Under the pieces are notes generated by a model that worked only from the letters and a program-made list of their open reading frames with translations, did no database searches and was not told the origin of the DNA. Of a stretch of DNA of 64,000 nt, positions 31,904 to 43,047 are shown in pieces (positions within the stretch are counted from its first letter, which is position 1; the number at the start of each line of letters is the position of its first letter). Made by a program: the position numbers and the translations under genes. The stretch covers positions 1,488,001-1,552,000 of the forward strand of contig JAUIZM010000013.1 of assembly GCA_030848705.1 (NCBI GenBank). The letters are read 5' to 3'. The DNA is from Heracleum sosnowskyi. Its lineage: Eukaryota > Streptophyta > Magnoliopsida > Apiales > Apiaceae.

Positions 31904-33972
31904 TCCTTATATATAATAAGCATAATTGATCGGACGATCTTGGACAACCAAACTAATTTAGATCTTAACTAGATAAATGAAAATTGTTAAATCAAATATT
32001 TAAAAAGTATATTTTATTAATAATAGGATTATATTTAAATTCTAAAAAGTGTATTTTGATAATTTAAACCAAATATACCAAATATAAATAAGTTTTCTAT
32101 ACTGAATAGAATTCTCCATGTAAAAAATTCGTGATTTTCTTTTCTCTTTCATGGACAATTCCAGTTAGATAAAAATTGTTAAACCATCTTTTAATTAAAG
32201 ATAATTTAGTTATCTTCATGTGGGGTGTAAAATCGTTAAAATCTAAATTTTAAAACAAAAGATAAAGCCCAAATTAGTAAAGTTGGTATTTAAATTCTAA
32301 TAATAATTATTACGTCATCATTATTTTAATGCCAATTTAATTACTTTTTTCTAACTATTTTAAATTTAGAAATCTATGTTCAAAAATTCAAATCAATCTA
32401 AGAAAAATTCAAATCAACAAAGAATATAATAATACGAGGATAAAATTTTATAAAATTGTGCATATTTTTTATCCTATTTTATTAAATTTTATATCATAAC
32501 TAATTAAATATTATTTATTATTAAATAATAAATTATACGCAAATGGTGATTTTGTTTTATAAGAACTCATAGAGACCTACTTTCATTGTTAGCAGGACTA
32601 TATTCATATTTAAAAAAACCGTATTTTGAAATTTTAGACTCAGCTATTCGAAACTTTAAAAGTTTGTTAATCAATTAGTATAGTAATTTTTTGAAAAATC
32701 TTACTTTATAAAAAATATTATCAAATAACCCATGTTTGCAAGAAAAAAAATGAAAAAAATCTTATTTTTCAAAAAAACCTGTAAATTTTAATATGTTGTT
32801 GGTAGATTCAAACGTTAGATCATTCTACGTGATAATTTTACTGTTATATCTAACGTTTCTCAATAATTTAATTTGAAAGATCCAACGATTATGGATTGAG
32901 TGATCAAGCGACCAGACTTATAAGAAAATTTTCATTATTTAGACTTTAATATAATAACATAGATATTTATGGGATATACTATAAAAAAAATGAATTTTAT
33001 ACAGAATTTTGATCGTCACGGTGTACTACTTTAAAAGAAGAACTATTACAAAAAAAATTATATTTTAATTGATAATTTATTTTCTCAAAAGTTCAAAGTT
33101 CCCGCATCATTAACATATTACAAAAAAGAGTATATTATAATTTAGCAATAAATATTTTAAAAAAAATTAAATTAAAAAAAATATAAATATTAAAAAAATT
33201 AATGATGTTATCCTGGTAGTTTGGCCCTAAATACCACCAAAACATTCTCAACCGTTAGATCCAATACTTTTAAAAATAGACGATCAAGATTATATCATAT
33301 AAAAAGAAGTTATTATCTAAAAAATGATATAAGTTAAAAGATATTATATTAGGATTGGATTTTCCAAAAATTTAAAACATAAAAATAGTTGTAATTAAAT
33401 AAGGAAACCCATTTAATATCAAAATAAAAAACAAAATTGTTTAATCTTAAATAGATAGGTGAAAACCGTTAGATTTAACATTAAAAACTGTATTTGGTTA
33501 ATATAGAGTATTCTAATAATCTAAACTACATATAAGTAGATTTCCTAAATCGAATAGAATTCTCAATATTAAATTTCGTCACTTTATTCTCTTTTTAGTT
33601 TTAGAATAGTTTTTAATTGAAAAAGAACTATTAAACCACAACTAAATTAAAGATTATTTTGTGAATTTCATGTGGACCGTAAAATTGACCAAATCTAACT
33701 TTTATAACTCAATATAAACAAATATTAAATTGAGCGTGTAAGATATAATAAATATCAAATTTTTAACTATAATTTTTTTGGCTAAATCTTTTTTAACAAT
33801 AATTTAATCATGTAAACTAATAACTTTTAAATATTAAAATATTCATAAATAAATATAATTATAAATATTAAAAAAACAGTCGTGTGTTCCATGGGTAATT
33901 AAAATATAATTATGAACAAAATAATTATAAATAAAATTTAAGTAACCGTGCAGCGCACGGGCTATAAGCTAG
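31904..33972 (+). mobile_element. Helitron, non-autonomous, 2069 bp
   Basis: 5' TCCTTATATATAATAAGC follows A; 3' stem CCGTGC / GCACGG with loop AGC (33946-33960) and CTAG at 33969-33972 followed by T. Further copies of the family unit are at about 31970 and 33460. No coding frame. Confidence 0.7.
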
Positions 33973-34937
33973 TATTATTATAAAATAGACGAAACATTAA
34001 AAGTTTGGTTGGTCGGTATGGTACGTTGTGATTTTACTTAATTGTCCTTAATTAACTGCACTTCGTGTTTTTACTTAATTAACTTTACTTATTTATAGAA
34101 ATATATTATTAAATAATAATATTACATATTTATAACAAATTACCTTTTTCACCTAAAATACATTATTTTTTCTAAAAAATTCCCCTACTTTTTCAAATAT
34201 ATCACGGACAATTACCTTTTTTAACTAAAACATGTTAGTTATTACATGTTAGTTTTTCTATTTTTTCTTACTAAAACCCCTCATTTTCCAAAAATATCAC
34301 GGACAAACATTTAGTTATTTATTTTTAAAACTATTTTAATATTATAATTATTTTTTAAAAGTTTACCTATTTTAACATGTCTACTTATTTTTCTTAACAA
34401 ATGCAATTACTAAAAATATTAAAATATAAATAATCAAATACTTATTTATAACCAATTATCTTTTCAGCTAAAACACATTATATATTTTTTCAAATAAAGT
34501 CCCTCATTTTCTAAATATATCACGGGAAATTGCATTTTACAATTTACTTTTTCTATTTTTCTCACTAAAATTCATTCTTTTTCCAAAAATATAACAGGAA
34601 ACCCTTTACTTATTTATTTTAAAACGTATTTAAATACTTTTAAATATTTAATTTTAAAACTTAATTTTCCAAAAATATCACGGACATTTACCTTTCTAAA
34701 CTAAATATATGTTACATTTTTTATTTTTTCTTACTAAAACCCCTCATTTCCAAAAATATAACGGGCAAACCCATACTTATTTATTTTAAAATATGTTTTA
34801 ATATTTTTAATTAATTAAAAGTGTTTAACTATTTTAACATGTCTACTTATTTTTTGCACAATTACAATTAATAAAATATTAAAAAATAATAATAAAATAA
34901 CAATTAACAATCCGTGCATCACACGTGTTTAAGCTAA
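33973..34937 (+). mobile_element. Helitron-like element, 3' end with CTAA
   Basis: Ends CGTG-CATCA-CACG hairpin (34913-34925), then CTAA at 34934-34937 and T, fitting the CTRR rule. The interior repeats TATCACGGACAA and AACATGTCTACTTATT in three rough units, as at 6830-7060 and 12500-12650. The 5' end is not clear; the left limit is simply the end of the previous element. Confidence 0.55.
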
Positions 34938-35580
34938 TATCCTTTAATATGTGATCCACCACTTAAATCATATCATGTGTTATTTGAGAACGGTTTTGAG
35001 ATTTTATTTTGTTATTTCTTGCATTATTTTTAAATTGGAAGTAAAAACTTTAAATATGACTATCAAACATGAAGAATGAAAGTAATATAACCATTCAGAT
35101 GTACTTTTTTGAATGACTTATTTTCTTTAATTTATTTTATTTGATAAAAGTAATATAATCATTCAAATGTATTATTTATCAAATTTATTTTTATTATTAT
35201 AATTTAATAATTCATAAGTCACTCGTAACATAAATTTACCCAAACCGATATTCAGTTAAAAATTTTATATTTTATTTATCATTTTAAATAACTTTAAGTT
35301 GTAAAAAATAGTTTTAAATTTAGCTAAACATATTCTAAAATTAAAATTGTATTTGACGAGAATAATAGGAAAATCTAGAATGCAAACGGTCATTTACAAC
35401 ACGTTCACACGGATGCACCCACACCTAGATAAAGTGAAGGAGACAAACCAGACTTGAATGCTAGCTGTTACCTGTAAAAACATATTGACCGATAAGCGTA
35501 TTTATACGAGATTTTTGTAAGTGTGATGACGAATACAACCCCAAGAATACATTTTTATGGACCCCACAAAAATGTATGGG
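34938..35580. other. AT-rich spacer, no gene
   Basis: No coding sequence, repeat ends or RNA gene that I can support. Confidence 0.4.
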
Positions 35581-36284
35581 TAGACCTGACAATTCGGATA
35601 ATCGGTTCGGTTTCGGATCGGATTAATCTCAAATCGGATCAACTTTCGGTTATGATATATTTTGGTATAATTCGGATCGGATCTGATTCGGTTCGGGTCT
35701 AATTCAGATTAAAAATCGGATAAAATTTGGATTAAAATCGGATGAATTTGGTTCGGATCAAATTTGGTTCGGATCTTTTCGGATCATTACCTATTCATTT
35801 TTTTTTAATTTGTAAGATTTTAAAAAATATCTTAATATTAAATATATATTTTTTACTATAAAATAATGTACTTTTTTCAAAAGTATTGATTAAATAAGTA
35901 TTTATTTTTTATAAGAAATTATTCTAATTATGAATTTTGCTTATAAATAGATTAATTTATTGAATTTTAATATACGTGGATTATGATCTATAAAAATTAT
36001 AACTCAATTAACACTGAATTCACCATTTTTTTAGTTCGGATTTAAATCGGATCCCGTATTTCGAATCATATTCGATTTGACTAATTTATTGTTCGATTAT
36101 GATCGGTTCCAGATCATAATTGGATCGGATAATTTTCGGTTAAATTTTCGGTTCGGATAATTTTCGGATCGGTTCAAATCGATTTTCGGATCATATTCAA
36201 ATTAACAAATTCGGATACAAAATCGGATTCGTTCTATGAATTTCGGTTCGGTTCTTCGAATCCAGACCCAATTTGCCAGGTCTA
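35581..36284. mobile_element. CGGAT-rich element with inverted ends
   Basis: Left end TAGACCTGACAATTCGGA; right end (reverse complement) TAGACCTGGCAAATTGGG. Between them 704 bp with dense TTCGGATCGG-type motifs in the two flanks and an AT-rich centre. The same terminal word (GGCAGGTCTA) ends the CGTGT-rich element near 12093. It encodes nothing; the transposon class is unknown to me. Confidence 0.65.
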
Positions 36285-36954
36285 GTCATGAGGCATTTTT
36301 ACATCCAATTATTGGACAACTGTAGTATTAACTATTAACACACCATATTATTTGTCTGATGGCTCCAGCCCTAAGAACCTTAAACAAAAATCTTATTTTA
36401 TACCAAATAAATAAAGATGAAACCAAGATGTCCAAATAGGCGGGGCTAATATGAATAGCTCATTTTCGAATATTATTTGGACATAAAATAAAATTTACAT
36501 TGATCTCAACCTAAGTTAGCACTCACTTGATCTCAACCTTGGTCCTAAAAAAATTATTATTATTATTGAAGTAGCACATGCTAAGATAAAGAAAACAACT
36601 GAAGAAGCGATTGTAGTGTAATATTTTGTAAAATAATACTGCACCAAAATTTAGAGGGAAAAAGAATAGTTACACTTGTTTAAAAAAAAAAAGAATAGTT
36701 ACGCCCATTTCGTCAATTTGTTTCGTTATCGTTTAATATCATTCATAAATCAGAATTGAAATAATCCGCACCTATATTGCGATTTAAATGATAAGCTCGA
36801 TATCATTGTTATCTTCTTTTTCTTAATCAAAATTTTAAGTACCCAATTTATGCACTTCCATTAAAATTTATTAATATGTTTAAGATTAGGACCTCCCTTT
36901 TACCTCTAATTTGTGTATCTTAAGTTTTTTTGTTAACAATGTCGAGGCTAGGGT
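36285..36954. other. Spacer; repeat unit shared with 40.46-41.28 kb
   Basis: 36620-36810 (AATACTGCACCAAAATTTAG to GCTCGATATCATTGTTA) recurs at 40470-40635 in the same orientation. 36820-36880 recurs in inverted orientation across 40644-40684 and 41246-41280, where it is split by a LINE. Confidence 0.8.
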
Positions 36955-38190
36955 TGTCGATGGATCGGATCTGATCGGATCGGCCTTGATCCATATCCTG
37001 ATTCATTTAATTTAACCGGATTCGGATCGGATTATAATCAAATTTTTTATTGCATGATCCATATCCGGATCCGTTAGGATCACGGTTAACGAATCAGAGC
37101 TCCGATCCATTTGTATTAATTTTTTTTTTTTTTACTGAAATTCAAATTTCATAATACACTTAACGTTTTAACAAAATTCTGAAATATAAATACAACACTA
37201 ATGTTAATATAGAAATTAAACTATAAATTGAAATTCAATGACAATAATGAAACTAAAATCTGAAGAAGTCAATCCCAAGAATTCTTACTTCATTAGGTTA
37301 CCCAATTCCAAATACAATGGCAAACAATTTTGAGTAAAATTAAATGATATCTTATAGGATATTTATCAAAAATATCATTTTTTTCAATTTTTTTTGCAAT
37401 TTTACCATCTTCTTAAAATATTTGCAAAAATACCTTTTTTTGAAAAATATTTTGCGAAAATACCATCTTTTAGAAAATATTTGCAAACATACGTTCTGGG
37501 TTTTATCCAGTTGCATATGTGGTTGCAAAGACGTGAATCGTAAAAATTTTAAAATTGAATTTGCATATGTGGTTGCGCAAATTGCATATGTGGTTGCAAA
37601 CATATGAATTGTGAAAATCTTAAAAATTAAATTTGCAAGTGTGGTTGCGCAACACGTTGCATGCAGTTGCATATGTGGTTGCAAATAGATTGAATTTGGT
37701 TGATTTGGTTGCAGAAGGTATTTTTGCAAATAAGATGTTATTTTCGCAAAAAAAAATGAATTTTGAAAAGGTATTTTTGCAAAAATATTTCTGGAACAGG
37801 GTATTTGTGAAAAAAGCCCTATCTTATAATAGTAAATAGAAGAATTTACACAGATGTTATAAAATTTGAGCTGTGACCTGTGAGCACATTTAATATATAT
37901 TCACTAGTTGTATTAGTTCAACTAATAAAATATGAGGACATTAAAGATTCACTGCCATAAACAATTCAGAGTAAACAGTATTTTTGAAATACACAGATAG
38001 CTCAACTAAGTAGTTCAACTTGATGTTTAAAAAATGTATTTAAATAATCAGATTGAATCGTATTAAATCCATATTCCATGCTTATCAGATCGAATCGTTA
38101 ACTGAACGAATTTTGAACGGATCGAATTTGTTTTTTAGTGATCCATATCCACTTCATTAACTTTCGGATCGGATCAGATCGGATTTCCAC
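36955..38190. mobile_element. GGATCGG-rich element split by a MITE
   Basis: Left part (36955-37347) begins GGGTTGTCGATGGATCGG; right part (37829-38190) ends ATCGGATTTCCACTACATTGACCG. Motifs ATCCATATCC and GGATCGGATC are in both halves. Terminal words GGGTTGTCGATG and (reverse) AGGCGGTCAATG are weakly inverted. It contains the complete MITE at 37357-37819. Confidence 0.55.
37357..37819. mobile_element. Mutator-like MITE, 463 bp, with 9-bp target duplication
   Basis: Target duplication TATCTTATA is perfect at 37348-37356 and 37820-37828. Ends GGATATTTATCAAAAATATC and (reverse) GGGCTTTTTTCACAAATACC are imperfect inverted repeats. The interior has five TTGCATATGTGGTTGC-like units (37510-37690). 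The 9-bp duplication is the mark of Mutator-type transposition. The overlapping open frames are repeat sequence, not genes. Confidence 0.85.
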
Positions 38191-39753
38191 TACATTGACC
38201 GCCTTGTAGGCTACCTATCTATACTAATATCCAGTCCATCATAATCGCACCATACATATCATTATTAATGTTTAATTTATTCTAAATTCATTATTGTGTA
38301 GCATGTTCATTTTGCAGAAATGTCTTTTTCAAGATCTAAGGTTGTTTTTAAACATTTGGTATTGGTCTTGAATTAGATATAGCTCCCATAGCCCCCATTT
38401 TAAGTTATCACATTAGTATTTGGTTAGCAAGCTAAACCTAGAATTGACATGTCATCCTCAAAAATGCTGACTAAAAAATGTAGTTGCAAGCAGTTTAGTG
38501 AAGCGGGTTACATAATTACATTATACTCTGTCATCTGAAAATAGACAACTTGGTTACAAATGTAGAATACAAACGGGAATCACTATGAAAGGGGTGTGGC
38601 ACATATATAAATAGAAGGAATCTACCAAAGTTCACTTCAAGATTAAAAATAAAAAATGTACTCTCTTCTCATTACTATAGCACATGCTTCCTCCAAGAGA
38701 GCCCCTCTGCCTGACAAAATAATCATAATGTTGACAAGTCCAGTTTCACGAATGGATACATCCATAAGAATTCAATTTGATTTTGTACAAAACAGAAACC
38801 ACAAATTCCTCAAACAGGATTTTTTCTGACTTATTGAAATATTTAACAACATTAGTACGACTTATTGAAACCTTTAAAAAAAATTGATTCTAGCTTCACA
38901 TAAATTAACCATCTCCAAATACAAAGTTGTAAATTGTGCATTTCTTTTAACCTTCTTTAAATCTGTCAGATTGTTGATCGACTTCATCCAAGTGAATAGG
39001 TGATTAAAAAAACAGAACACCATAAAAAACAAACAAAGCTAGTATTACAGGATTCTGAACAGACTCGTTACAATCCTATTTTAATGTTATGCAACTGTAA
39101 GACCATTTTAACATCTTGATTTTGCCTTTAGCAACGAGATAAATGTACACCTAATTGTATATATATAGAAAACTAAATAGTAAACCGTACAATCATATCA
39201 TATATTCAAGTATGGGGGCCGTTCCGTGGCATCCCATTTTTTACACAAATCTTATGCCATTGGATTAAACTAATATTGACGGCCTAGATGTACTCTAAAA
39301 GCAGGGGTAATTACGCTGTTTCCTTTGAATCAGTAACAAATATTGATGCTATTTTTTTCTCTTTCATCCTTTTTATACTCTACACTCTACACTCTAGTAG
39401 TCTACTCGATTATTTTATCCCTTTTAAATTTTTAATTATTTTTTACTATTTTTTTAATAATTAGTCAAATTTTTGACCGATTAATCCGATTTTTGTCTGT
39501 TTCAGCCGATTTTTGACCAATTTTCTGAAAAACCGATTAATTTACCGATTTTCGCTTAATCAATTCGGTGATCCACCGTCTAACAATTAATCCCGATTAA
39601 TCGTCGACTTTTAGAACACGGTCATATCTCTAAAAATATTTACACAAGATTTATAAGTGTGATGACTAATACCGTCTCAATTATGGGGCCCACAATAATT
39701 TAGCATGACAAAACAAAATGAAGGATCGAGGTGGACTCTATAGATGACTATAT
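38191..39753. other. Spacer with a dispersed repeat at 39410-39620
   Basis: No genes seen. 39410-39620 is the reverse-orientation relative of 25110-25290. Confidence 0.5.
39410..39620 (-). repeat. Dispersed GTGTTCTAAAA element, copy 2
   Basis: Minus strand reads GTGTTCTAAAAGTCGACG and then repeated ATCGGTCAAAAAT-like motifs, paralleling 25110-25290. Confidence 0.55.
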
Positions 39754-40334
39754 GGGCGTTTGGGGTATCAAACAAAAGTTGACTTATAACTTAAAAGAGT
39801 AAGTGTTTTATAAGTGATAAGTTCATGGATTCTTATAAGTGTTTGGGAGAACTTAAAAAAAGTGAACTTATGTATTATAATGAGTAAGTGTTATATAAGT
39901 GATAAGTTGATGCAAACTTATAAGTTACGTAAGTGTTTGGATAAATTTACTTATAAGTTAATATTTTTTTTGTTAAATTAAATTGAAAAAATAATTAATT
40001 AATATAATGATCTCGATAAATACATTTTAGATTAAAAAACATTTAAAAGTATAAATATAAAAATATAAACTACTAAATAGATAAAGAAATCATGAAAAAT
40101 GAAATAAGTTGAGCAAAATGTTAGTATTTTCTAACATTCAACTTATCAATTTATAAGTTATAAGTTAGATTATAAGTTGGGTAGACAAACACCCCCCATA
40201 AGTCATAAGTTAAAAAAATAAGTTATAATTTATAAGTTAATGAAATAAGTTGAGTACACAAACACTCTTCTCCATAAGTCAAAATTGATTTATAAGCCAT
40301 AAGCTTATAAAAATAAGCTTGGCCAAACAGACCC
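39754..40334. mobile_element. MITE with GGGTCTGTTTGG-type ends, 581 bp
   Basis: Left end GGGCGTTTGGGG, right end (reverse) GGGTCTGTTTGGCC. The interior is made of many TTATAAGTT / AACTTATAA words, so it can fold extensively. A clear target duplication was not seen, so the superfamily (Tourist or hAT) is left open. A partial copy is at 44364-44545. Confidence 0.6.
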
Positions 40335-40684
40335 ATAATAATATAAAATAATTTTATTGATGTGAATAGGTTGGACTCATTTTTATATAATTAATTAAAA
40401 TTTAACACATATCATTTTGTAAATATTTTTGTACTTAATTTGAGAGTCTCTAGCATTATTCATTTGTAAAATAATACTGCACCAAAATTTAGAGGGAAAA
40501 AAAATAAAATACACCCATTTCGTTATTTATCGTCTATTTGTTTCGTTATCGTTTAATCATTAATGTCATTGATAATTGAAATAATTCACACCCCTATATA
40601 TTGCGATCTAAATGATATGCTCGATATCATTGTTAACAAAAAATATATTAATAAATTAATAGTAAGTGCATAAATTGGGTACTT
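40335..40684. repeat. Repeat shared with 36.6-36.8 kb, then LINE target site
   Basis: 40470-40635 parallels 36620-36810. 40644-40684 is the reverse of 36840-36880 and ends in the LINE target duplication TGGGTACTT. Confidence 0.8.
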
Positions 40685-41244
40685 TTTTTTTTGAAGAAAA
40701 GACCCATTCATTAATTAAGAAACATCATACATAATTGTTTCCAACAAAATCTGAGGAGGAGACATATGGGTCACATAACTATTGAGCTCACAAGGTAGCC
40801 TAGCCAATTTATGGGCTACATTGTTTGCTAATTTTTTAACAAAACCAAGACTAATATTCGTCCTTGTTGCTAGATAATCTCTACACTGCTGAATGACATG
40901 CCCAATCTCGAGACGACTAGTTGTCTTATGCCTGACAGCATTAACAGTAAGGAGAGAATCCGTTTCAACAGCTATAGGCTTATCAGGAAAGTCACTAGTC
41001 CATAGAAGAGCTTCCAGAACTCCAATTGCTTCTGCTTCCAAAACAGATATGCGACCTGCAATCCTATGAGTCTTCCCCAATATAAACCTTCCTTGGTTAT
41101 CACGAATAACCATGCCCAACGAGAAAAAATCTTCATTCTCCTTAACAGATGCATCAACATTTATCTTGAGACTTCCTACTTCTAGGACCTGCCATTTCAT
41201 ACCATCACAACTTGGAGCTATCTACTTACACTATCATCAACTTC
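40685..41244 (-). mobile_element. 5'-truncated LINE insertion, 560 bp
   Basis: Bounded by TGGGTACTT at 40676-40684 and 41245-41253. The minus-strand 3' end has a poly(A) run (T-run from 40685). The body carries only the terminal RNase H domain. The paralogous sequence at 36830-36880 is an empty site that fits the join exactly. Confidence 0.85.
40715..41200 (-). CDS. LINE C-terminal RNase H domain
   Basis: A 161-residue frame: LKINVDASVKE at the start, GMVIRDNQGRF, EAEAIGVLEALLW, VETDSLLTVNAV and a late NNVAHKLARL. These are the D-E-D-(N/D) landmarks of the plant LINE-type RNase H fold (RVT_3 type), with D, E and D visible at about residues 16, 55 and 80. Upstream in frame there are only about seven more residues before a stop. 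In a full LINE this domain would degrade the RNA strand during target-primed reverse transcription. Here the reverse transcriptase and endonuclease are missing, so it is a dead-on-arrival copy; the open frame suggests it is young. A stand-alone host RNase H-like gene is less likely given the poly(A) and target duplication. Confidence 0.75.
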   Translation of the reverse strand: MKWQVLEVGSLKINVDASVKENEDFFSLGMVIRDNQGRFILGKTHRIAGRISVLEAEAIGVLEALLWTSDFPDKPIAVETDSLLTVNAVRHKTTSRLEIGHVIQQCRDYLATRTNISLGFVKKLANNVAHKLARLPCELNSYVTHMSPPQILLETIMYDVS

Positions 41245-41468
41245 TGGGTACTTAAAATTTTGATTAAGAAAAAGAAGACAAGTGAATCAAAATTAATCAA
41301 TAAGCTTGATGTTTCAAAGGGTGACCTTTGGTAACTATCTAACATTAAAAAAGTTTTACATATGAATATACGAGGTATCATTTTAAATATGCAGGGTGAA
41401 TTTCAGAATTACAAAATTGTCATCGGTATTTGAATTCAAAAGTATTATAACCTAAGATAGTTAACTAA

Positions 41469-41671
41469 CACTGTGTTCCAGAAACCTTTTCTGGAAAGAA
41501 AAGAAAAGAAAGTGGTGGAATTATTTTCTTTAGCTTGTTCCCGAAAGATTTTTTAAGAGAGAAAAGAATTGATTTCTGAAGATTTGGGAAGAAAATCTTT
41601 ATAAATTTATCTCCACTTTTGGACTGATTTAGAAAGAAAGGAAAACATTCTATTTATTCGGGAACACAGCG
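41469..41671. mobile_element. Small MITE, 203 bp, TAA target duplication
   Basis: Ends CACTGTGTTCCAGAAA and (reverse) CGCTGTGTTCCCGAAT, flanked by TAA on both sides (41466-41468 and 41672-41674). The interior is A/G-rich on one half and self-complementary in part (TTTCTTT / AAAGAAA). PIF/Harbinger-like by target size. Confidence 0.65.
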
Positions 41672-41674
41672 TAA

Positions 41675-42346
41675 GAGTGACCTTAGAAACATTTTTCTCA
41701 CTAATTAAAGAATACATTGATATATGACCGATATATATCAAAGATATTTGTAGATATATCAGAAGTGTATACAATTATATAATGTAAATTAATAGATTTT
41801 ATATACCGTATGCTATAAAAAAAAAATTGTATTGGGTTCAAATATTTTGGATCAATCCAAAATTTACTTGATTTTTTGGATATTTAGAATCCGAACCCGA
41901 ACCCGATCCCAATCAAACTCAAAGTTCTCTCTACCCAAAATTGTATTTTTGCATTGGGTTTGTGCATGATTTCAGATCGAGTCAAAACCAATTGTAATTA
42001 CACAAATATGTTGCTATTACGTTAAAATCACCTAAATTTACATTCCTCATGTTATATACAATCAATTATGCTAAGATGATCATTTATATCATGCTCAACT
42101 TTTCAATTTGAAAAAGTTATTATAAACTAAATTAATATTTTTAGCAATTAAAAAAATAATAATATATAAATCAAGATTTTATGAAATTTGATTAAATTAA
42201 AAAAAATAGTTCATGAAAACGATATGAAATACTATAAAAATTATTTAGCAAAAAAATATTATAAAATTTTAATATAAATATAAGATAAAGTTAGAATCTT
42301 ATTTATCGTATTTTCAATTGCAAAATTATATATATATATATATATA
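41675..42346. other. AT-rich spacer ending in (TA)n
   Basis: No gene. (TA)n at about 42328-42346 is the insertion site of the next element. Confidence 0.5.
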
Positions 42347-43047
42347 GGGTCCTATTCAACTAGAAACCTGTACTAATTAAAAACTAGAAACTGCACCACA
42401 CACAGTTAAATACACCCTCTCACATACAACCCCACCTAATCCCCTCCATTCGTAATTATATTTTTCCCGTTAATTGGTGATCTTTTTTTGAAATCTGACT
42501 TCACTGTATTTTTTTTCATCTCGCAACAATTAGTTTGCATACCATATTTGATATATTTCGACGATAAATCACTATTTATGCTTGCGAGAATCACTAAAAT
42601 GTTGGTGATTCATTTAAGAATAAATAGTGATTTCTGCGTAAATGTAGTGATTTTTTCTCCAGACCTATACGTAAATTACAAATTTTGTATTGCAAAATCA
42701 CTAAATTTATACGTATATAAAAATAAATCGCTAGATCTATTCTGAAATCACTATTTATTATTACAGAAACCACTAAAATTTTAGTACTCCGTAATATAGC
42801 ACATATGGTATGCATATTGATCGTTGGAAGATGGAGAAAAATATAGTGAAGTCGGATTTCAAAAAAAGTTCACCGATTCACGGGAAAAATCAAATTAAAA
42901 ATGAAGGGAATTAAGTGGGATTGTGTATGTGAGGGTGTATTTTAACTGTGTGTGGTGCAGTAGAGGACCGTTAGATTAGATTAATCTAAGGGCTTAGATT
43001 AGTTTTTAGTTTCTATTTTAATTTTAGTTTCTAGTTGAACAAAAGCC
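42347..43047. mobile_element. 701-bp foldback element in (TA)n
   Basis: Left end GGGTCCTATTCAACTAGAAAC; right end (reverse) GGCTTTTGTTCAACTAGAAAC. The arms stay complementary for most of the element: GAAATCTGACTTCACT pairs with AGTGAAGTCGGATTTC, and TGCATACCATATTTG with the ATATGGTATGCA side. The centre is near 42650. Open frames on both strands inside it reflect the inverted symmetry, not genes. TATATATA lies on both sides. Confidence 0.8.

Noticed and set aside
37344..37839. Three overlapping frames on both strands
   Set aside because: They translate the tandem TTGCATATGTGGTTGC units of the MITE.
36955..38190. CRISPR-like or satellite array of GGATCGG
   Set aside because: Spacing is irregular, there are no unique spacers of constant size, and this is a plant genome.
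40715..41200. Independent host RNase H gene
   Set aside because: Poly(A), 9-bp target duplications and an empty paralogous site show a truncated LINE.
42488..42815. Frames on both strands of the foldback element
   Set aside because: They arise from inverted symmetry of a non-coding element.
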